26,643 nucleotides of DNA from Rhodothermaceae bacterium (GCA_013003465.1 JABDIZ010000021.1:1-26643); one strand, 5' to 3'; counted from the stretch's first letter, positions 8,115 through 16,085 are shown. The notes: generated from the sequence alone by a model not told the origin. Program-made: numbers and translations.

Positions 8115-9344
8115 CTAGGGTATTCGTGCGCGCTTCCACGCGGTCTCGCCGCTGATGACGGTGCGCACCACGGTCTCCGGATGAAAGTGGTAGAGCCAGT
8201 GGTTGACACTCGGCGCGTCCACGACCACGAAATCAGCCTTGTTGCCCGGTTCGAGCGAGCCGATATCGTCGCGGAGGAGCGCGCGAGCGGCATAGGCCGT
8301 GGCGCCCTTGAGCGCCTCGGCGGGCGTCATGCGCTGGCGCGTGCAGGCCAGCCAGAGCGCGAGGTGCAGGTCGTAGCTCGGCGCGCTGCCCGGATTGAAG
8401 TCGGTGGCGACGGCCACGGGCACACCGGCGTCGATGAGCGCACGGGCCGGCAGTGGCTCCTGATTGAGGTAGAGCGTGGCGAGGGGTAGACTAACCGCCA
8501 CGATCCCGGCCTTAGCCATCGCCCGGATGCTATTGGCGTTGATGCACTCGAGATGATCGGCGGATGCCGCATCCAACTCGGCAGCGAGCACACCGCCACC
8601 GGTGTCGGTGAGCTGATCGGCGTGCAGCTTGGCGCGGAGGCCATGCGTGGCCGCGACGTGCAGGATCGTGCGCGCCTCCTCACGCGAGAATGCCGTGTCC
8701 TCGACGAACACGTCGAAGAAGCGAGCCAAGCTTTCGTCGGCGACCTGCGGAATCAGTTCGTCGGTGAGCAGGCGGAGGTAGCTCTTGCGGTTCTCTTTGC
8801 ACTCGGGCGGGACGATGTGCGCGCCGAGGCACGTCGGCACGATGCGCTGCGGGCCTTCTTCGGCCAGTCGGCGGTACACGCGCAGTTGCTTGAGTTCGTC
8901 CTCCACATTGAGGCCGTAGCCGCTCTTGCATTCAACCGTCGTGACGCCGAGGCGGAGCATCGCATCGAGTGAAGACCGTGCGCGGCTGTGTAGCTCGTCT
9001 TCGGAGGCAGCGCGCGTGGCCTTGACGGTGGAGGCGATGCCACCGCCCTGTCGGGCGATCTCCAGGTAGGACCTCCCGAGGAGCTTCTGCTCGAACTCGT
9101 CCGCGCGCCAGCCGCCGAAGGCGAGGTGCGTGTGGCAGTCAATGAGCCCTGGCATCACCAGCCGTCCGCCTGCCGATTCGCGCGGCCATTCGGCGTAGGC
9201 GGCAGGCAACGCAGCGGCCGACCCCACCCACAGAACGGCACCGCTTTCCCACACGAGCGCAGCCTTGGCGATGAGGCCGAGATCGCCCTGAGCGCCCTCC
9301 GCAGGACACACGGCGAGCTGCGCGATGTCCGTCAATACGGGCAT
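8115..9344 (-). CDS. hutI: Imidazolonepropionase
   Basis: A 409-residue enzyme that hydrolyses 4-imidazolone-5-propionate to N-formimino-L-glutamate, the third step of histidine use, in the cytoplasm. It is an amidohydrolase with metal ligands H71 and H73 in GLIDCHTHLAFGG, H241 in KLHADQLTDTGG, and D315 in VATDFNPGS. Other HutI signatures are ADEFEQKLLGRSYLEIA (81-97), TTVECKSGYGL (135-145), LGAHIVPPE (173-181) and ADHLE (262-266). Length matches the family. The ATG at 9344 follows the stop of a small lipoprotein gene by 3 bases, so the two are almost certainly co-transcribed. Its product feeds ftcD, which lies tail to tail with it. Confidence 0.96.
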   Translation of the reverse strand: MPVLTDIAQLAVCPAEGAQGDLGLIAKAALVWESGAVLWVGSAAALPAAYAEWPRESAGGRLVMPGLIDCHTHLAFGGWRADEFEQKLLGRSYLEIARQGGGIASTVKATRAASEDELHSRARSSLDAMLRLGVTTVECKSGYGLNVEDELKQLRVYRRLAEEGPQRIVPTCLGAHIVPPECKENRKSYLRLLTDELIPQVADESLARFFDVFVEDTAFSREEARTILHVAATHGLRAKLHADQLTDTGGGVLAAELDAASADHLECINANSIRAMAKAGIVAVSLPLATLYLNQEPLPARALIDAGVPVAVATDFNPGSAPSYDLHLALWLACTRQRMTPAEALKGATAYAARALLRDDIGSLEPGNKADFVVVDAPSVNHWLYHFHPETVVRTVISGETAWKRARIP

Positions 9345-9347
9345 GAG

Positions 9348-9701
9348 TTATCCGTCGGCGCGGCGGAGGTAGTGGTCGTCGCCGTCGCATGGGCGGATGT
9401 TCGTCCCCCCCACTACGAGGCCCTGCGCCTCTACACGGTCACCAGGCACGAGGTCGCCCACGAGGTCAAGCCCTTCAGCAGCACACAGATTCATGCGGGC
9501 CGCCACAAAGACGCGCGCCGTGGCCCCATCCTCCGTTTCGATGGTGATCACGCCGTCGCCGTCCACGGCCATCCGTTCGAGATTCACCGAAACGACGGTG
9601 CCCCGGAGCGTCGTCGTCGATCCGACTTCGAGGACCAGGGCGGGACTGGAACTGCCGCAGCCTGCGGCGAGAATGAGAACGGCTAGAAAGAGCACGCGCA
9701 T
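9348..9701 (-). CDS. Small lipoprotein of unknown function, first gene of the hutI unit
   Basis: A 117-residue protein starting MRVLFLAVLILAAGC, with a clear lipobox (LAAGC, C15), so it is probably lipidated and exported. The remainder reads as a small beta-barrel-like domain: TLRGTVVSVNLERM, ITIETEDGATARVFV, then LVPGDRVEAQGLVV, an alternation like OB-fold proteins. Two later cysteines (C73, C105) could form a disulfide. The frame is open much further upstream, but that part is antisense to the ABC ATPase gene. The ATG at 9701 is the natural start and leaves an 81-base divergent promoter region with the ABC operon. The 3-base gap to hutI ties its expression to a cytoplasmic enzyme, which is unexpected for an exported protein. 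No function can be assigned. Confidence 0.75.
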   Translation of the reverse strand: MRVLFLAVLILAAGCGSSSPALVLEVGSTTTLRGTVVSVNLERMAVDGDGVITIETEDGATARVFVAARMNLCAAEGLDLVGDLVPGDRVEAQGLVVGGTNIRPCDGDDHYLRRADG

Positions 9702-9782
9702 GGTCGGGGGAGGTTGAATGATACCGCCTGAAACTACGCCGCCCGTCCGTATCGTATGCTCCGCTTCCTTACGCTTCGTGCC

Positions 9783-10637
9783 ATGCTCGATGTTCGCGCC
9801 CTCTCGTACACGTACCCCGGCACCGAGACCCCGGCCATCCGCGACCTCGCCTTCGCCATCGCGCCGGGCGAGATCTTCGGCTTCCTCGGACCGAGCGGCT
9901 CGGGCAAGAGCACGACGCAGAAGGTGCTGATGGGCCTTCTGCGCGGCTACGCCGGTGCAGTGACCGTCTTCGATCGCGACCTCGCCACGTGGGGCGCGGA
10001 CTACTACGAACGCGTCGGCGTCTCGTTCGAGTTGCCCAATCACTACGGCAAGCTGACCGCCCGCGAGAACCTGACCTACTTCGGCTCGCTGTATGCGGGC
10101 GAAACGGAGGGCATCGACGTGCTCCTCGAAACAGTGGGGATCGGGGACGCAGCGGATCAGCGCGTGGGCGCGTTCTCGAAGGGCATGAAGCTGCGGCTCA
10201 ACCTCGCGCGGGCACTCCTTCACCGCCCCACCCTGCTCTTCCTCGACGAGCCCACGGCGGGCCTCGACCCCGTCACCGCGCGGCGTATCAAGGACATCAT
10301 CCGGCAGCAGCAGCAGCGCGGCGCCACGGTCTTTCTCACCACGCATGATATGGTGGTGGCCGATGACCTCTGCGACCGCGTCGCGTTCATCGTGGACGGC
10401 CAGATCCAACTCGTTGACGAGCCGCGCAGGCTCAAGCGACAGTATGGCGAGCGCGCAGTCCGCATTGAAACCGGCGATCCGGACACGCCGACGCGGCACG
10501 ACTTCCCGCTCGATGGCCTCGGCACCAACCCGGCGTTCCTCGCCGCGTTGCGCAACGGCCCCATTCAGACCATCCACACGCTGGAAACCACGCTCGAAGA
10601 TGTCTTCGTGCAGGTGACGGGGAGGGCGTTGCAATGA
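9783..10637 (+). CDS. ABC transporter ATP-binding protein
   Basis: A 284-residue ATPase subunit of an ABC-2 type exporter. The Walker A is GPSGSGKST (36-44), the signature is the non-standard FSKGM (131-135), the Walker B is LLFLDEP (151-157) with E156, and the switch histidine is H188 in LTTHD. At the Q-loop position the sequence is SFELPN, so the usual Gln looks replaced by Glu83. After about residue 210 there is the C-terminal segment typical of drug and polyketide exporter ATPases, ending TTLEDVFVQVTGRAL. The ATG at 9783 was preferred over 9756 because the ABC fold starts at once with MLDVRALSYTYPG. Its stop overlaps the next start as ATGA, so the subunits are translationally coupled. Confidence 0.93.
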   Translation: MLDVRALSYTYPGTETPAIRDLAFAIAPGEIFGFLGPSGSGKSTTQKVLMGLLRGYAGAVTVFDRDLATWGADYYERVGVSFELPNHYGKLTARENLTYFGSLYAGETEGIDVLLETVGIGDAADQRVGAFSKGMKLRLNLARALLHRPTLLFLDEPTAGLDPVTARRIKDIIRQQQQRGATVFLTTHDMVVADDLCDRVAFIVDGQIQLVDEPRRLKRQYGERAVRIETGDPDTPTRHDFPLDGLGTNPAFLAALRNGPIQTIHTLETTLEDVFVQVTGRALQ

Positions 10638-11341
10638 GGCGCCTGCTCGCTGCGCTGCGCTGGGAGGCCGTGCTTCAGGCACGCGGCCAGTTTTATACGC
10701 TAACGGCCGTCGTTGCGGTCGTCTGGATCGTGCTGGTGCGGCTGCTTCCAGCAGGACTTCGGACGAACCCCGAGGCTATCGCCCCGGCCTTCACCGCAGT
10801 CAACCTTCAGGTGACGGCGTTCTTTTTTGTGACAGCGCTGGTGCTGCTCGAAAAGAGCCAGGGCGCCCTGCGCGCGCTCGTCGTCTCGCCGCTTCGTCCG
10901 AGTGAATACCTCGGCGCCAAGGTGCTCTCGCTCGCCGCACTGGGGACGGCCGAGAATGCAGTAATCGTCGCGGCAGTGTTCGGAGTGGACGCGCAATGGG
11001 GTTGGCTGCTGCTTGGGATGGCGCTGCTGGGGGCGATCCATGTGCTGCTCGGCCTCGTGGTCATCGCGCGCTACGACTCGATCAATACCTTCCTGATGCC
11101 CTCAGTGGTGATCATCCTCGCGCTCTCGGCGGCGCTGCTCGGCTACTATGAGGTCGTGCCCCCATGGATGCTGGCGTGGCATCCCGTGCTACCCCCGCTC
11201 GTGTTGATGCGTGCCGGTTGGATGCCGCTGGAATGGAGCCAATTTGCGTATGGCCTGCTTGGCTCGGCTGCCTGGATTGGCCTCCTCTCCGTCTGGGCAC
11301 GGCGCCGGTTCGTCCACCTCATCGCCCCCTCAATGGCCTGA
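10634..11341 (+). CDS. ABC-2 type permease, subunit 1 (fluoroquinolone-exporter-like)
   Basis: A 235-residue membrane protein with about six hydrophobic segments: near 20-40, 55-72, 95-113, 118-140, 148-166 and 198-218. The cytoplasmic loop LLEKSQGALRALVVSPLRPSEYLGAK (about 72-97) is the landmark shared by ABC-2 permeases, preceding the third membrane segment. Overall order and size resemble the small paired permeases next to the mycobacterial Rv2688c ATPase, which are linked to fluoroquinolone export; that substrate is only an analogy. It overlaps the ATPase gene by 4 bases and is followed 1 base after its stop by the second permease, so the three products should form one exporter. Confidence 0.85.
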   Translation: MRRLLAALRWEAVLQARGQFYTLTAVVAVVWIVLVRLLPAGLRTNPEAIAPAFTAVNLQVTAFFFVTALVLLEKSQGALRALVVSPLRPSEYLGAKVLSLAALGTAENAVIVAAVFGVDAQWGWLLLGMALLGAIHVLLGLVVIARYDSINTFLMPSVVIILALSAALLGYYEVVPPWMLAWHPVLPPLVLMRAGWMPLEWSQFAYGLLGSAAWIGLLSVWARRRFVHLIAPSMA

Positions 11342-11342
11342 C

Positions 11343-12077
11343 ATGAATGCGCTCGGCCTCATTCGTACGCTCGGCCCAGTGGACCTCCGCAACATCCGCC
11401 GTGATCCTCTCCTAGCCTGGTCCATGGGCCTCCCTGTCGTCATCGCCTTCGCGCTGCGTTGGGGCATTCCAGCCCTCGCGGGCTGGCTGCTCCAGCGCTA
11501 CGGCTTCGACCTGACACCCTATTACCCGCTGCTGGCGAGTGGCTACTTCATCATGACGCCCGCCTTCGTCGGCTTCATCGTCGGCTTTCTGCTCATTGAT
11601 GAACGCGACGACGGCGTCCTCGACGCCATGCGGGCCACGCCCGTGCCGATGAACAGCTTGCTGGCGTACCGCCTCGGCGTGCCCATTGCGGCAAGCCTAC
11701 CCATTACCCTGCTCGGCTACTTCGTCGTGGACCTGGCTCCCCTACCGCTCGGGGCACTTCTCGCGGCCTCGTTGCTCGCCACCTTCAGCGGGCCCATCAT
11801 GGCGCTCTTCCTCGCCAGCTTCGCCGAAAACAAGGTGGCGGGGTTCGCGCTCGCCAAGCTCTACGGCGCCGTGACCGACCTGCCGCTCGTCGCGTGGTTC
11901 ATCGCAACACCGTGGCAGTGGGCATTCGGCCTCCTCCCGCTCTACTGGCCGATGAAGGTGGCATGGCAGGCTGCATCCGGCGAGCCCTGGCTGGTCTATG
12001 CCCTAATCGGACTGGTGGTCAATGGATTAGGCGTCTGGCTCCTGCTGCACAGATTCCACCGCGTGCTGTATCGCTGA
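11343..12077 (+). CDS. ABC-2 type permease, subunit 2
   Basis: A 244-residue integral membrane protein with about six membrane segments, starting MNALGLIRTLGPVDLRNIRRDPLL. The loop DERDDGVLDAMRATPVPMNSLLAYR corresponds to the conserved cytoplasmic loop of the partner permease. The ATG at 11343 begins 1 base after the previous stop; upstream in-frame codons overlap that gene and are not used. Two dissimilar permeases plus one ATPase would make a heterodimeric exporter with two copies of the ATPase. It is the last gene of the operon: nothing clearly coding follows on this strand for several kilobases. The substrate could be a drug, lipid or metabolite. Confidence 0.85.
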   Translation: MNALGLIRTLGPVDLRNIRRDPLLAWSMGLPVVIAFALRWGIPALAGWLLQRYGFDLTPYYPLLASGYFIMTPAFVGFIVGFLLIDERDDGVLDAMRATPVPMNSLLAYRLGVPIAASLPITLLGYFVVDLAPLPLGALLAASLLATFSGPIMALFLASFAENKVAGFALAKLYGAVTDLPLVAWFIATPWQWAFGLLPLYWPMKVAWQAASGEPWLVYALIGLVVNGLGVWLLLHRFHRVLYR

Positions 12078-12298
12078 TTGCCCTGTGCCATGCCGAGGCA
12101 GCAGAAGGCGTCGTCGCTCGCAGGGAAGTCGAGCGCGCGAGGGGATCGATGCCGATGAGCTGCTGGTCGAGCTTCGGATGCGTGAGGTTGAGGCGGGGGC
12201 CGACGGAGACGACAACGATATGGGCGATACGGCGAAGTCGCTAGACGGACGACGCTCCTCGAAGCTCCGTCCGTGCCCCGCACCTGACAGACGGACGG

Positions 12299-12514
12299 CT
12301 ACGCGTGTGCGTAGCGATAAGGCTTGCTCTCGCTGGAGGGCTCCTCCTCGCTGCGGGTATAGCCTTCTTCCTCTCGGATGAACGAAATCCAGGGCGAGGT
12401 CTCGTCGCCATGGATGCTACGGCCCCAGTAGGTGGGAGAGGTGAGCGATGCCATTCGGCTCGCCCACAGGATGCGGTCGATGATCTCGATGAGTTTCTCA
12501 GTGAAGGGTTTCAT
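12299..12514 (-). CDS. Small hypothetical protein
   Basis: A 71-codon frame from ATG 12514 starting MKPFTEKLIEIIDRILWASR, with a possible amphipathic helix at residues 4-20 and a charged, Ser/Glu-rich C terminus. Third codon positions are mostly G or C, as in real genes here, and no larger gene lies opposite it. The palindromic operator pair at 12589-12630 is 75-116 bases upstream on the same strand, which would suit a regulated promoter. There is no recognisable domain and no ribosome binding site. It may be a real small gene or the truncated front of a lost longer one. Confidence 0.4.
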   Translation of the reverse strand: MKPFTEKLIEIIDRILWASRMASLTSPTYWGRSIHGDETSPWISFIREEEGYTRSEEEPSSESKPYRYAHA

Positions 12515-12558
12515 AGTCCAAGAGGGGTTTCGGAGTGAGAAGGCGGGTCAACGAAACG

Positions 12559-12630
12559 TATTGACGGGTGTTGCCGCAGTGCGTCAATAGAAGCGCTTCC
12601 TGAACACAGTCTTAATCAAGAAGCGCTTCC
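12559..12630 (-). promoter_or_regulatory. Tandem palindromic operators (LacI-type look) with nested inverted repeats
   Basis: The 12-mer AGAAGCGCTTCC occurs at 12589-12600 and again at 12619-12630, exactly 30 bases apart, about three helical turns. Its core GAAGCGCTTC is a perfect palindrome with a central CG, the shape of LacI-family operators. Beside it, TATTGACG (12559-12566) and CGTCAATA (12582-12589) form an 8-bp inverted repeat, and GTCAA at 12547 adds another half site. The nearest gene reading away is the small frame starting at 12514. No regulator gene is in the window. Confidence 0.5.
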
Positions 12631-12805
12631 ATTCGAGCCCCGCATTTCCAGGCGGGCGACTCGTGCTACCTCGAAGAACAGATCGAGGCCTTCTGCCACA
12701 CACCGCCGCTCGCCGGATGGGATGAGCACCTGCTAGGCACTGCCCTCGTTCATGAGGAGGCCGATGGGGCCGTCACCGTCGCGGGGCATGGCAGACGCAT
12801 CGAGG

Positions 12806-12834
12806 GATGCCACGGTTCGAGGCACCGTGGCATC
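12806..12834 (-). terminator. Strong 11-bp hairpin downstream of hutH
   Basis: GATGCCACGGT (12806-12816) pairs perfectly with ACCGTGGCATC (12824-12834) around a 7-base loop. It lies 48 bases past the hutH stop on the minus strand. No T run follows, so it is either a terminator of the poorly T-tailed kind or a 3' stabilising hairpin for the hutUH transcript. Confidence 0.5.
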
Positions 12835-12882
12835 TCCTTCGGACGAGGATGCAGGGGAAGCACGGCCGATCTGGACGACGAG

Positions 12883-14409
12883 TCAGAGCAGGCGGCCAAT
12901 CGCTGCCTCGACGGCCTCGACCAGTGAACCGGAGCGCACCAGATCCGTGACGGCTGTGAGGTCTGCTGTGAAGGACCTGTCGCTTTCACGGAAGAGCACG
13001 CGGGTGCGAACGGCCGCGTGAGCGGCTTCGACCCCCCGACCAGCCTTGAGCGGCCGACGAAAGTCGAGGGCCTGTGCGGCGCAGAGCAGTTCGATGGCGA
13101 GCACCCGCTCGGCGTTCTCCAGCACCTGCAGCCCCTTGAGGGCACCCCACGCGCCCATCGAAACGTGGTCCTCCTGCCCCTTGCTCGACGGGATCGAGTC
13201 TACCGAGGCCGGGTGCGCGAGCGTCTTGTTCTCGGAGACGAGCGCCGCCGCCGTGTACTGCGGAATCATCAGCCCCGACTGCAACCCGGACTCCGCGATG
13301 AGAAACGGCGGCAAGCCATCGTAGCCATCCAGCAGCAGGTATGTGCGGCGCTCGGAGATGGACGCCCATTCAGCGAGGGCAATCGCGGCGTAGTCGAAGG
13401 CGAGCGCGAGCGGCTGCCCATGGAAGTTGCCCGCCGAGATCAGGTCCGGCTGTCCCTCGTCATCGGCAAAGACGAGCGGGTTATCGGTCACACTGTTGAC
13501 CTCCGTCTCGACGACCTGTGCCATGTGCGTGAGGGCGTCGCGGCTGGCCCCGTGGACCTGCGGCACGCAGCGGACCGAGTAGGGGTCCTGCACCTTGCCG
13601 CAGTGCGCGTGGGATGCTAGGATGTCAGAGCCGTCAAGGAGGCTCCGCACATTCGCGGCGACGGCGCCGTGCCCCGGATGCGCGCGTACCGCGTGGACGC
13701 GGACATCGAACGGACGGAGCGAGCCCCGGCACGCCTCCAGCGTCATCGCTGCGACCACGTCGGCCGTCGTGGCGAGCGTCTTGGCGCGCCGAACGATCTC
13801 GCAGCCGTAGGCGGCCATGAACTGCGTCCCGTTGATGAGCGCGAGGCCGTCCTTGGCGTGGAGGGTAATTGGCTGCAGGTCGTGGCGGGCCAACACCTCC
13901 GCAGCAGGCATGGGCGTGCCGTCGCTCCACAGTTCGCCTTCGCCGAGGAGCGGGAGGGCGAGGTGCGCCAGCGGGGCCAGATCGCCCGAGGCGCCGAGGC
14001 TGCCGCGCGTCGGAACCACGGGGATCAGGTCGCGCTCGGCCATGACGAGTAGGCGTTCGAAGGCCTCCTCCGACACACCCGAGTAGCCGAGGCCCAGGGT
14101 GTGAATCTTGAGCTGCAGCATCCGCCGCGTGATGCCCTTCGGCACGGGCGGCCCCACGCCTACTGCGTGCGAGCGGAGCAGGTTGACCTGCAACTGCTCC
14201 ACATCGGCCCGGTCGATGCGCTGCCGAGCCAGAGCCCCGAAGCCAGTGTTGACCCCGTAGTGTGCTCCACCATTCTCAAGTGATGCTTCAACTAACTGCC
14301 TGGATTCTCTTACTTCGTCGCGTTTTGCGCGCAAGGCTTTGAGGCGATCCCCCAAACCAGCGTCGAGCTGCTCCAGGGTAAGCGAAGGCAACGGACGGAT
14401 GGATTCCAT
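12883..14409 (-). CDS. hutH: Histidine ammonia-lyase
   Basis: A 508-residue enzyme that eliminates ammonia from L-histidine to give urocanate, the first step of histidine use. The MIO cofactor triad is A140-S141-G142 in RGSLGASGDLAPLAHLAL, and the catalytic tyrosine is Y51 in HYGVNTGFG. NGTQFMAAYG, FHGQPLALAFDY and the late SSKGQEDHVSMG block are also standard. Length matches the family. The ATG at 14409 follows the hutU stop by 5 bases; the upstream open frame overlaps hutU and is not used. The order hutU-hutH on one transcript means both early enzymes are made together. No regulator such as HutC is adjacent. A hairpin lies just downstream. Confidence 0.97.
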   Translation of the reverse strand: MESIRPLPSLTLEQLDAGLGDRLKALRAKRDEVRESRQLVEASLENGGAHYGVNTGFGALARQRIDRADVEQLQVNLLRSHAVGVGPPVPKGITRRMLQLKIHTLGLGYSGVSEEAFERLLVMAERDLIPVVPTRGSLGASGDLAPLAHLALPLLGEGELWSDGTPMPAAEVLARHDLQPITLHAKDGLALINGTQFMAAYGCEIVRRAKTLATTADVVAAMTLEACRGSLRPFDVRVHAVRAHPGHGAVAANVRSLLDGSDILASHAHCGKVQDPYSVRCVPQVHGASRDALTHMAQVVETEVNSVTDNPLVFADDEGQPDLISAGNFHGQPLALAFDYAAIALAEWASISERRTYLLLDGYDGLPPFLIAESGLQSGLMIPQYTAAALVSENKTLAHPASVDSIPSSKGQEDHVSMGAWGALKGLQVLENAERVLAIELLCAAQALDFRRPLKAGRGVEAAHAAVRTRVLFRESDRSFTADLTAVTDLVRSGSLVEAVEAAIGRLL

Positions 14410-14414
14410 AGCCG

Positions 14415-16085
14415 TCAGCCGTTGATCATCGGCAGATCCACGCCCCGTTCGGCGGCCGTCTCCATGGCGAGGTCGTAGCCCGCGTCGGCGTGGCGCATGA
14501 CACCGGTGCCCGGGTCGGCCGTGAGGACACGCTGGAGACGCTGATCCGCCTGCTCGGTGCCGTCGGCGACGCAGACCATGCCGCTGTGAATGGAGTAGCC
14601 GATGCCCACGCCGCCACCGTGATGGAGGCTCACCCACGACGCGCCGCAGGCCGTGTTCAGGAGTGCATTGAGGAGTGGCCAGTCGGCGATGGCGTCGGAG
14701 CCATCAGCCATGCCCTCGGTCTCGCGATTGGGCGAGGCCACCGAGCCCGTGTCGAGATGGTCGCGCCCGATAACGAGGGGCGCCTCGACCTTGCCCGTCT
14801 TGACGAGCCAGTTGAACTTCGCTCCGGCCTCGGCACGCTCACCGTATTCGAGCCAGCAGATGCGGGCCGGGAGCCCCTGGAAATGCACCTTCTCGCGGGC
14901 CATCCGAATCCACCGCGCCAGCGCTTCCTTCTCGGGAAACAGTTCGAGGATGGCATCGTCGGTGACGGCGATGTCGGCGGGATTGCCGGAGAGCGCGGCC
15001 CAGCGGAACGGCCCGGAGCCTTTGCAGAAGAGTGGGCGGATGAAGAGCGGCACGAAGCCGCTGAAATCGAACGCCTCGGTCATGCCGCGTCGGTCGGCGA
15101 CCTGCCCGCGCAGGTTATTGCCGTAGTCGAAGGTGACGGCCCCAGCGGCCTGCAGGTCGAGCATCGCCTGGATATGCGTCTGCATCGAGTCGAGGACGGC
15201 CTCTTCGTAGGCGGTGGGGTCGCGCTCGCGGAGCAGGTCGGCTTCCTGAAGCGAGAACCCCGCCGGGATGTACCCGAGGCGGAGGTCGTGCGCACTCGTC
15301 TGATCCGTCAGCACATCGGGCACTACGTCGCGACGAACGAGTTCAGGCAGCACGTCAGCCACGTTGCCGACAAGCCCGACCGAGAGCGCTTCCCCCTTGG
15401 CCTTCGCGTCGAGCACGGCGCCGAGCGCCGCATCGAGGTCGGTTTCCATGCGGTCGCAGTAGCCGGTTTCCACGCGCCGCCGGATGCGCTCGGGGTCTAC
15501 CTCGATGCCGAGGAAAGCCGCGCCGTTCATGGTGGCCGCGAGCGGCTGCGCGCCGCCCATCCCGCCGAGGCCCGCCGTCACCACGAGTTGGCCTTCGAGC
15601 GTACCCCCGAAGTGCTGGCGCGCGCACTCAGCGAAGGTCTCGTAGGTCCCCTGCAAGATGCCCTGCGTGCCGATGTAGATCCACGAGCCTGCGGTCATCT
15701 GGCCATACATCGTGAGGCCCAGGGCGTCGAGGCGGCGGAACTCGTCGATGGTCGCCCATTTGGGCACGAGATGCGCGTTGGCGATGAGCACGCGCGGGGC
15801 CTCTTCGTGCGTGCGGAAGACGCCGACGGGCTTGCCCGATTGCACGAGCAGCGTCTCGTCGTTCTCCAGCCGCCGCAGCGTCTCGACGATTGTGTGATAC
15901 GCCTCCCAGGTGCGCGCCGCCTTCCCGCCGCCGCCGTAGACGATCAACTCCTCGGGCCGCTCGGCGACGGCCGGGTCGAGGTTGTTCATGAGCATCCGGA
16001 GGGCGGCTTCCTGATGCCAGCCCTTGCACGAGAGCGTAGTGCCGCGCGGAGCGCGGATGGGAGCGGCAGGCGCGTCGATCTGCAT
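14415..16085 (-). CDS. hutU: Urocanate hydratase
   Basis: A 556-residue NAD-dependent enzyme that converts urocanate to imidazolonepropionate. Signatures are YGGGGKAARTW (50-60), MTAGSWIYIGTQGI (130-143), the NAD-binding loop GLGGMGGAQPLA (172-183), LFCKGSGPFRWAALSG (352-367) and the conserved cysteine C410 in GLPARICWLEYGER, the same number as in Pseudomonas putida. One odd spot is QTSAHDLRLGYIP, where relatives usually read HDPLNGY. I chose the ATG at 16085 (MQIDAP) because translation upstream gives no family sequence. It heads the hutU-hutH unit, and a strong terminator at 16177-16206 insulates it from the gene upstream, so its promoter should lie in 16086-16176. Confidence 0.97.
   Translation of the reverse strand: MQIDAPAAPIRAPRGTTLSCKGWHQEAALRMLMNNLDPAVAERPEELIVYGGGGKAARTWEAYHTIVETLRRLENDETLLVQSGKPVGVFRTHEEAPRVLIANAHLVPKWATIDEFRRLDALGLTMYGQMTAGSWIYIGTQGILQGTYETFAECARQHFGGTLEGQLVVTAGLGGMGGAQPLAATMNGAAFLGIEVDPERIRRRVETGYCDRMETDLDAALGAVLDAKAKGEALSVGLVGNVADVLPELVRRDVVPDVLTDQTSAHDLRLGYIPAGFSLQEADLLRERDPTAYEEAVLDSMQTHIQAMLDLQAAGAVTFDYGNNLRGQVADRRGMTEAFDFSGFVPLFIRPLFCKGSGPFRWAALSGNPADIAVTDDAILELFPEKEALARWIRMAREKVHFQGLPARICWLEYGERAEAGAKFNWLVKTGKVEAPLVIGRDHLDTGSVASPNRETEGMADGSDAIADWPLLNALLNTACGASWVSLHHGGGVGIGYSIHSGMVCVADGTEQADQRLQRVLTADPGTGVMRHADAGYDLAMETAAERGVDLPMING

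Larger units (their letters stand above)
12078..12882. other. Low-density intergenic stretch with decayed-looking coding traces
   Basis: About 800 bases separate the ABC operon from the hutH stop. A 7-bp stem (ACGGACG at 12245, CGTCCGT at 12268) lies downstream of the exporter, with another GACGGACG at 12290. On the minus strand, 12078-12240 reads as coding-like codons (IAHIVVVSVGPRLNL and onward) that begin directly after a stop and have no start. On the plus strand, 12616-12927 stays open with G/C-rich third positions but has no ATG or GTG start. One small minus-strand gene, an operator pair and a hairpin are listed separately. I read the stretch as a site of past gene loss. Confidence 0.45.

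Noticed and set aside
6254..8293. Very long open frame (679 codons) on the minus strand opposite ftcD
   Set aside because: It is the mirror of a GC-rich gene: His, Arg, Val and Leu-rich low-complexity translation, no domain, and fully covered by the well-supported ftcD.
9702..10682. N-terminal extension of the hutI-unit lipoprotein frame
   Set aside because: Lies opposite the ABC ATPase gene; the lipobox signal sequence starts at 9701.
12750..13145. Minus-strand frame next to the 3' end of hutH
   Set aside because: It overlaps hutH in another frame and gives a Ser, Pro and Arg-rich translation with no motif.
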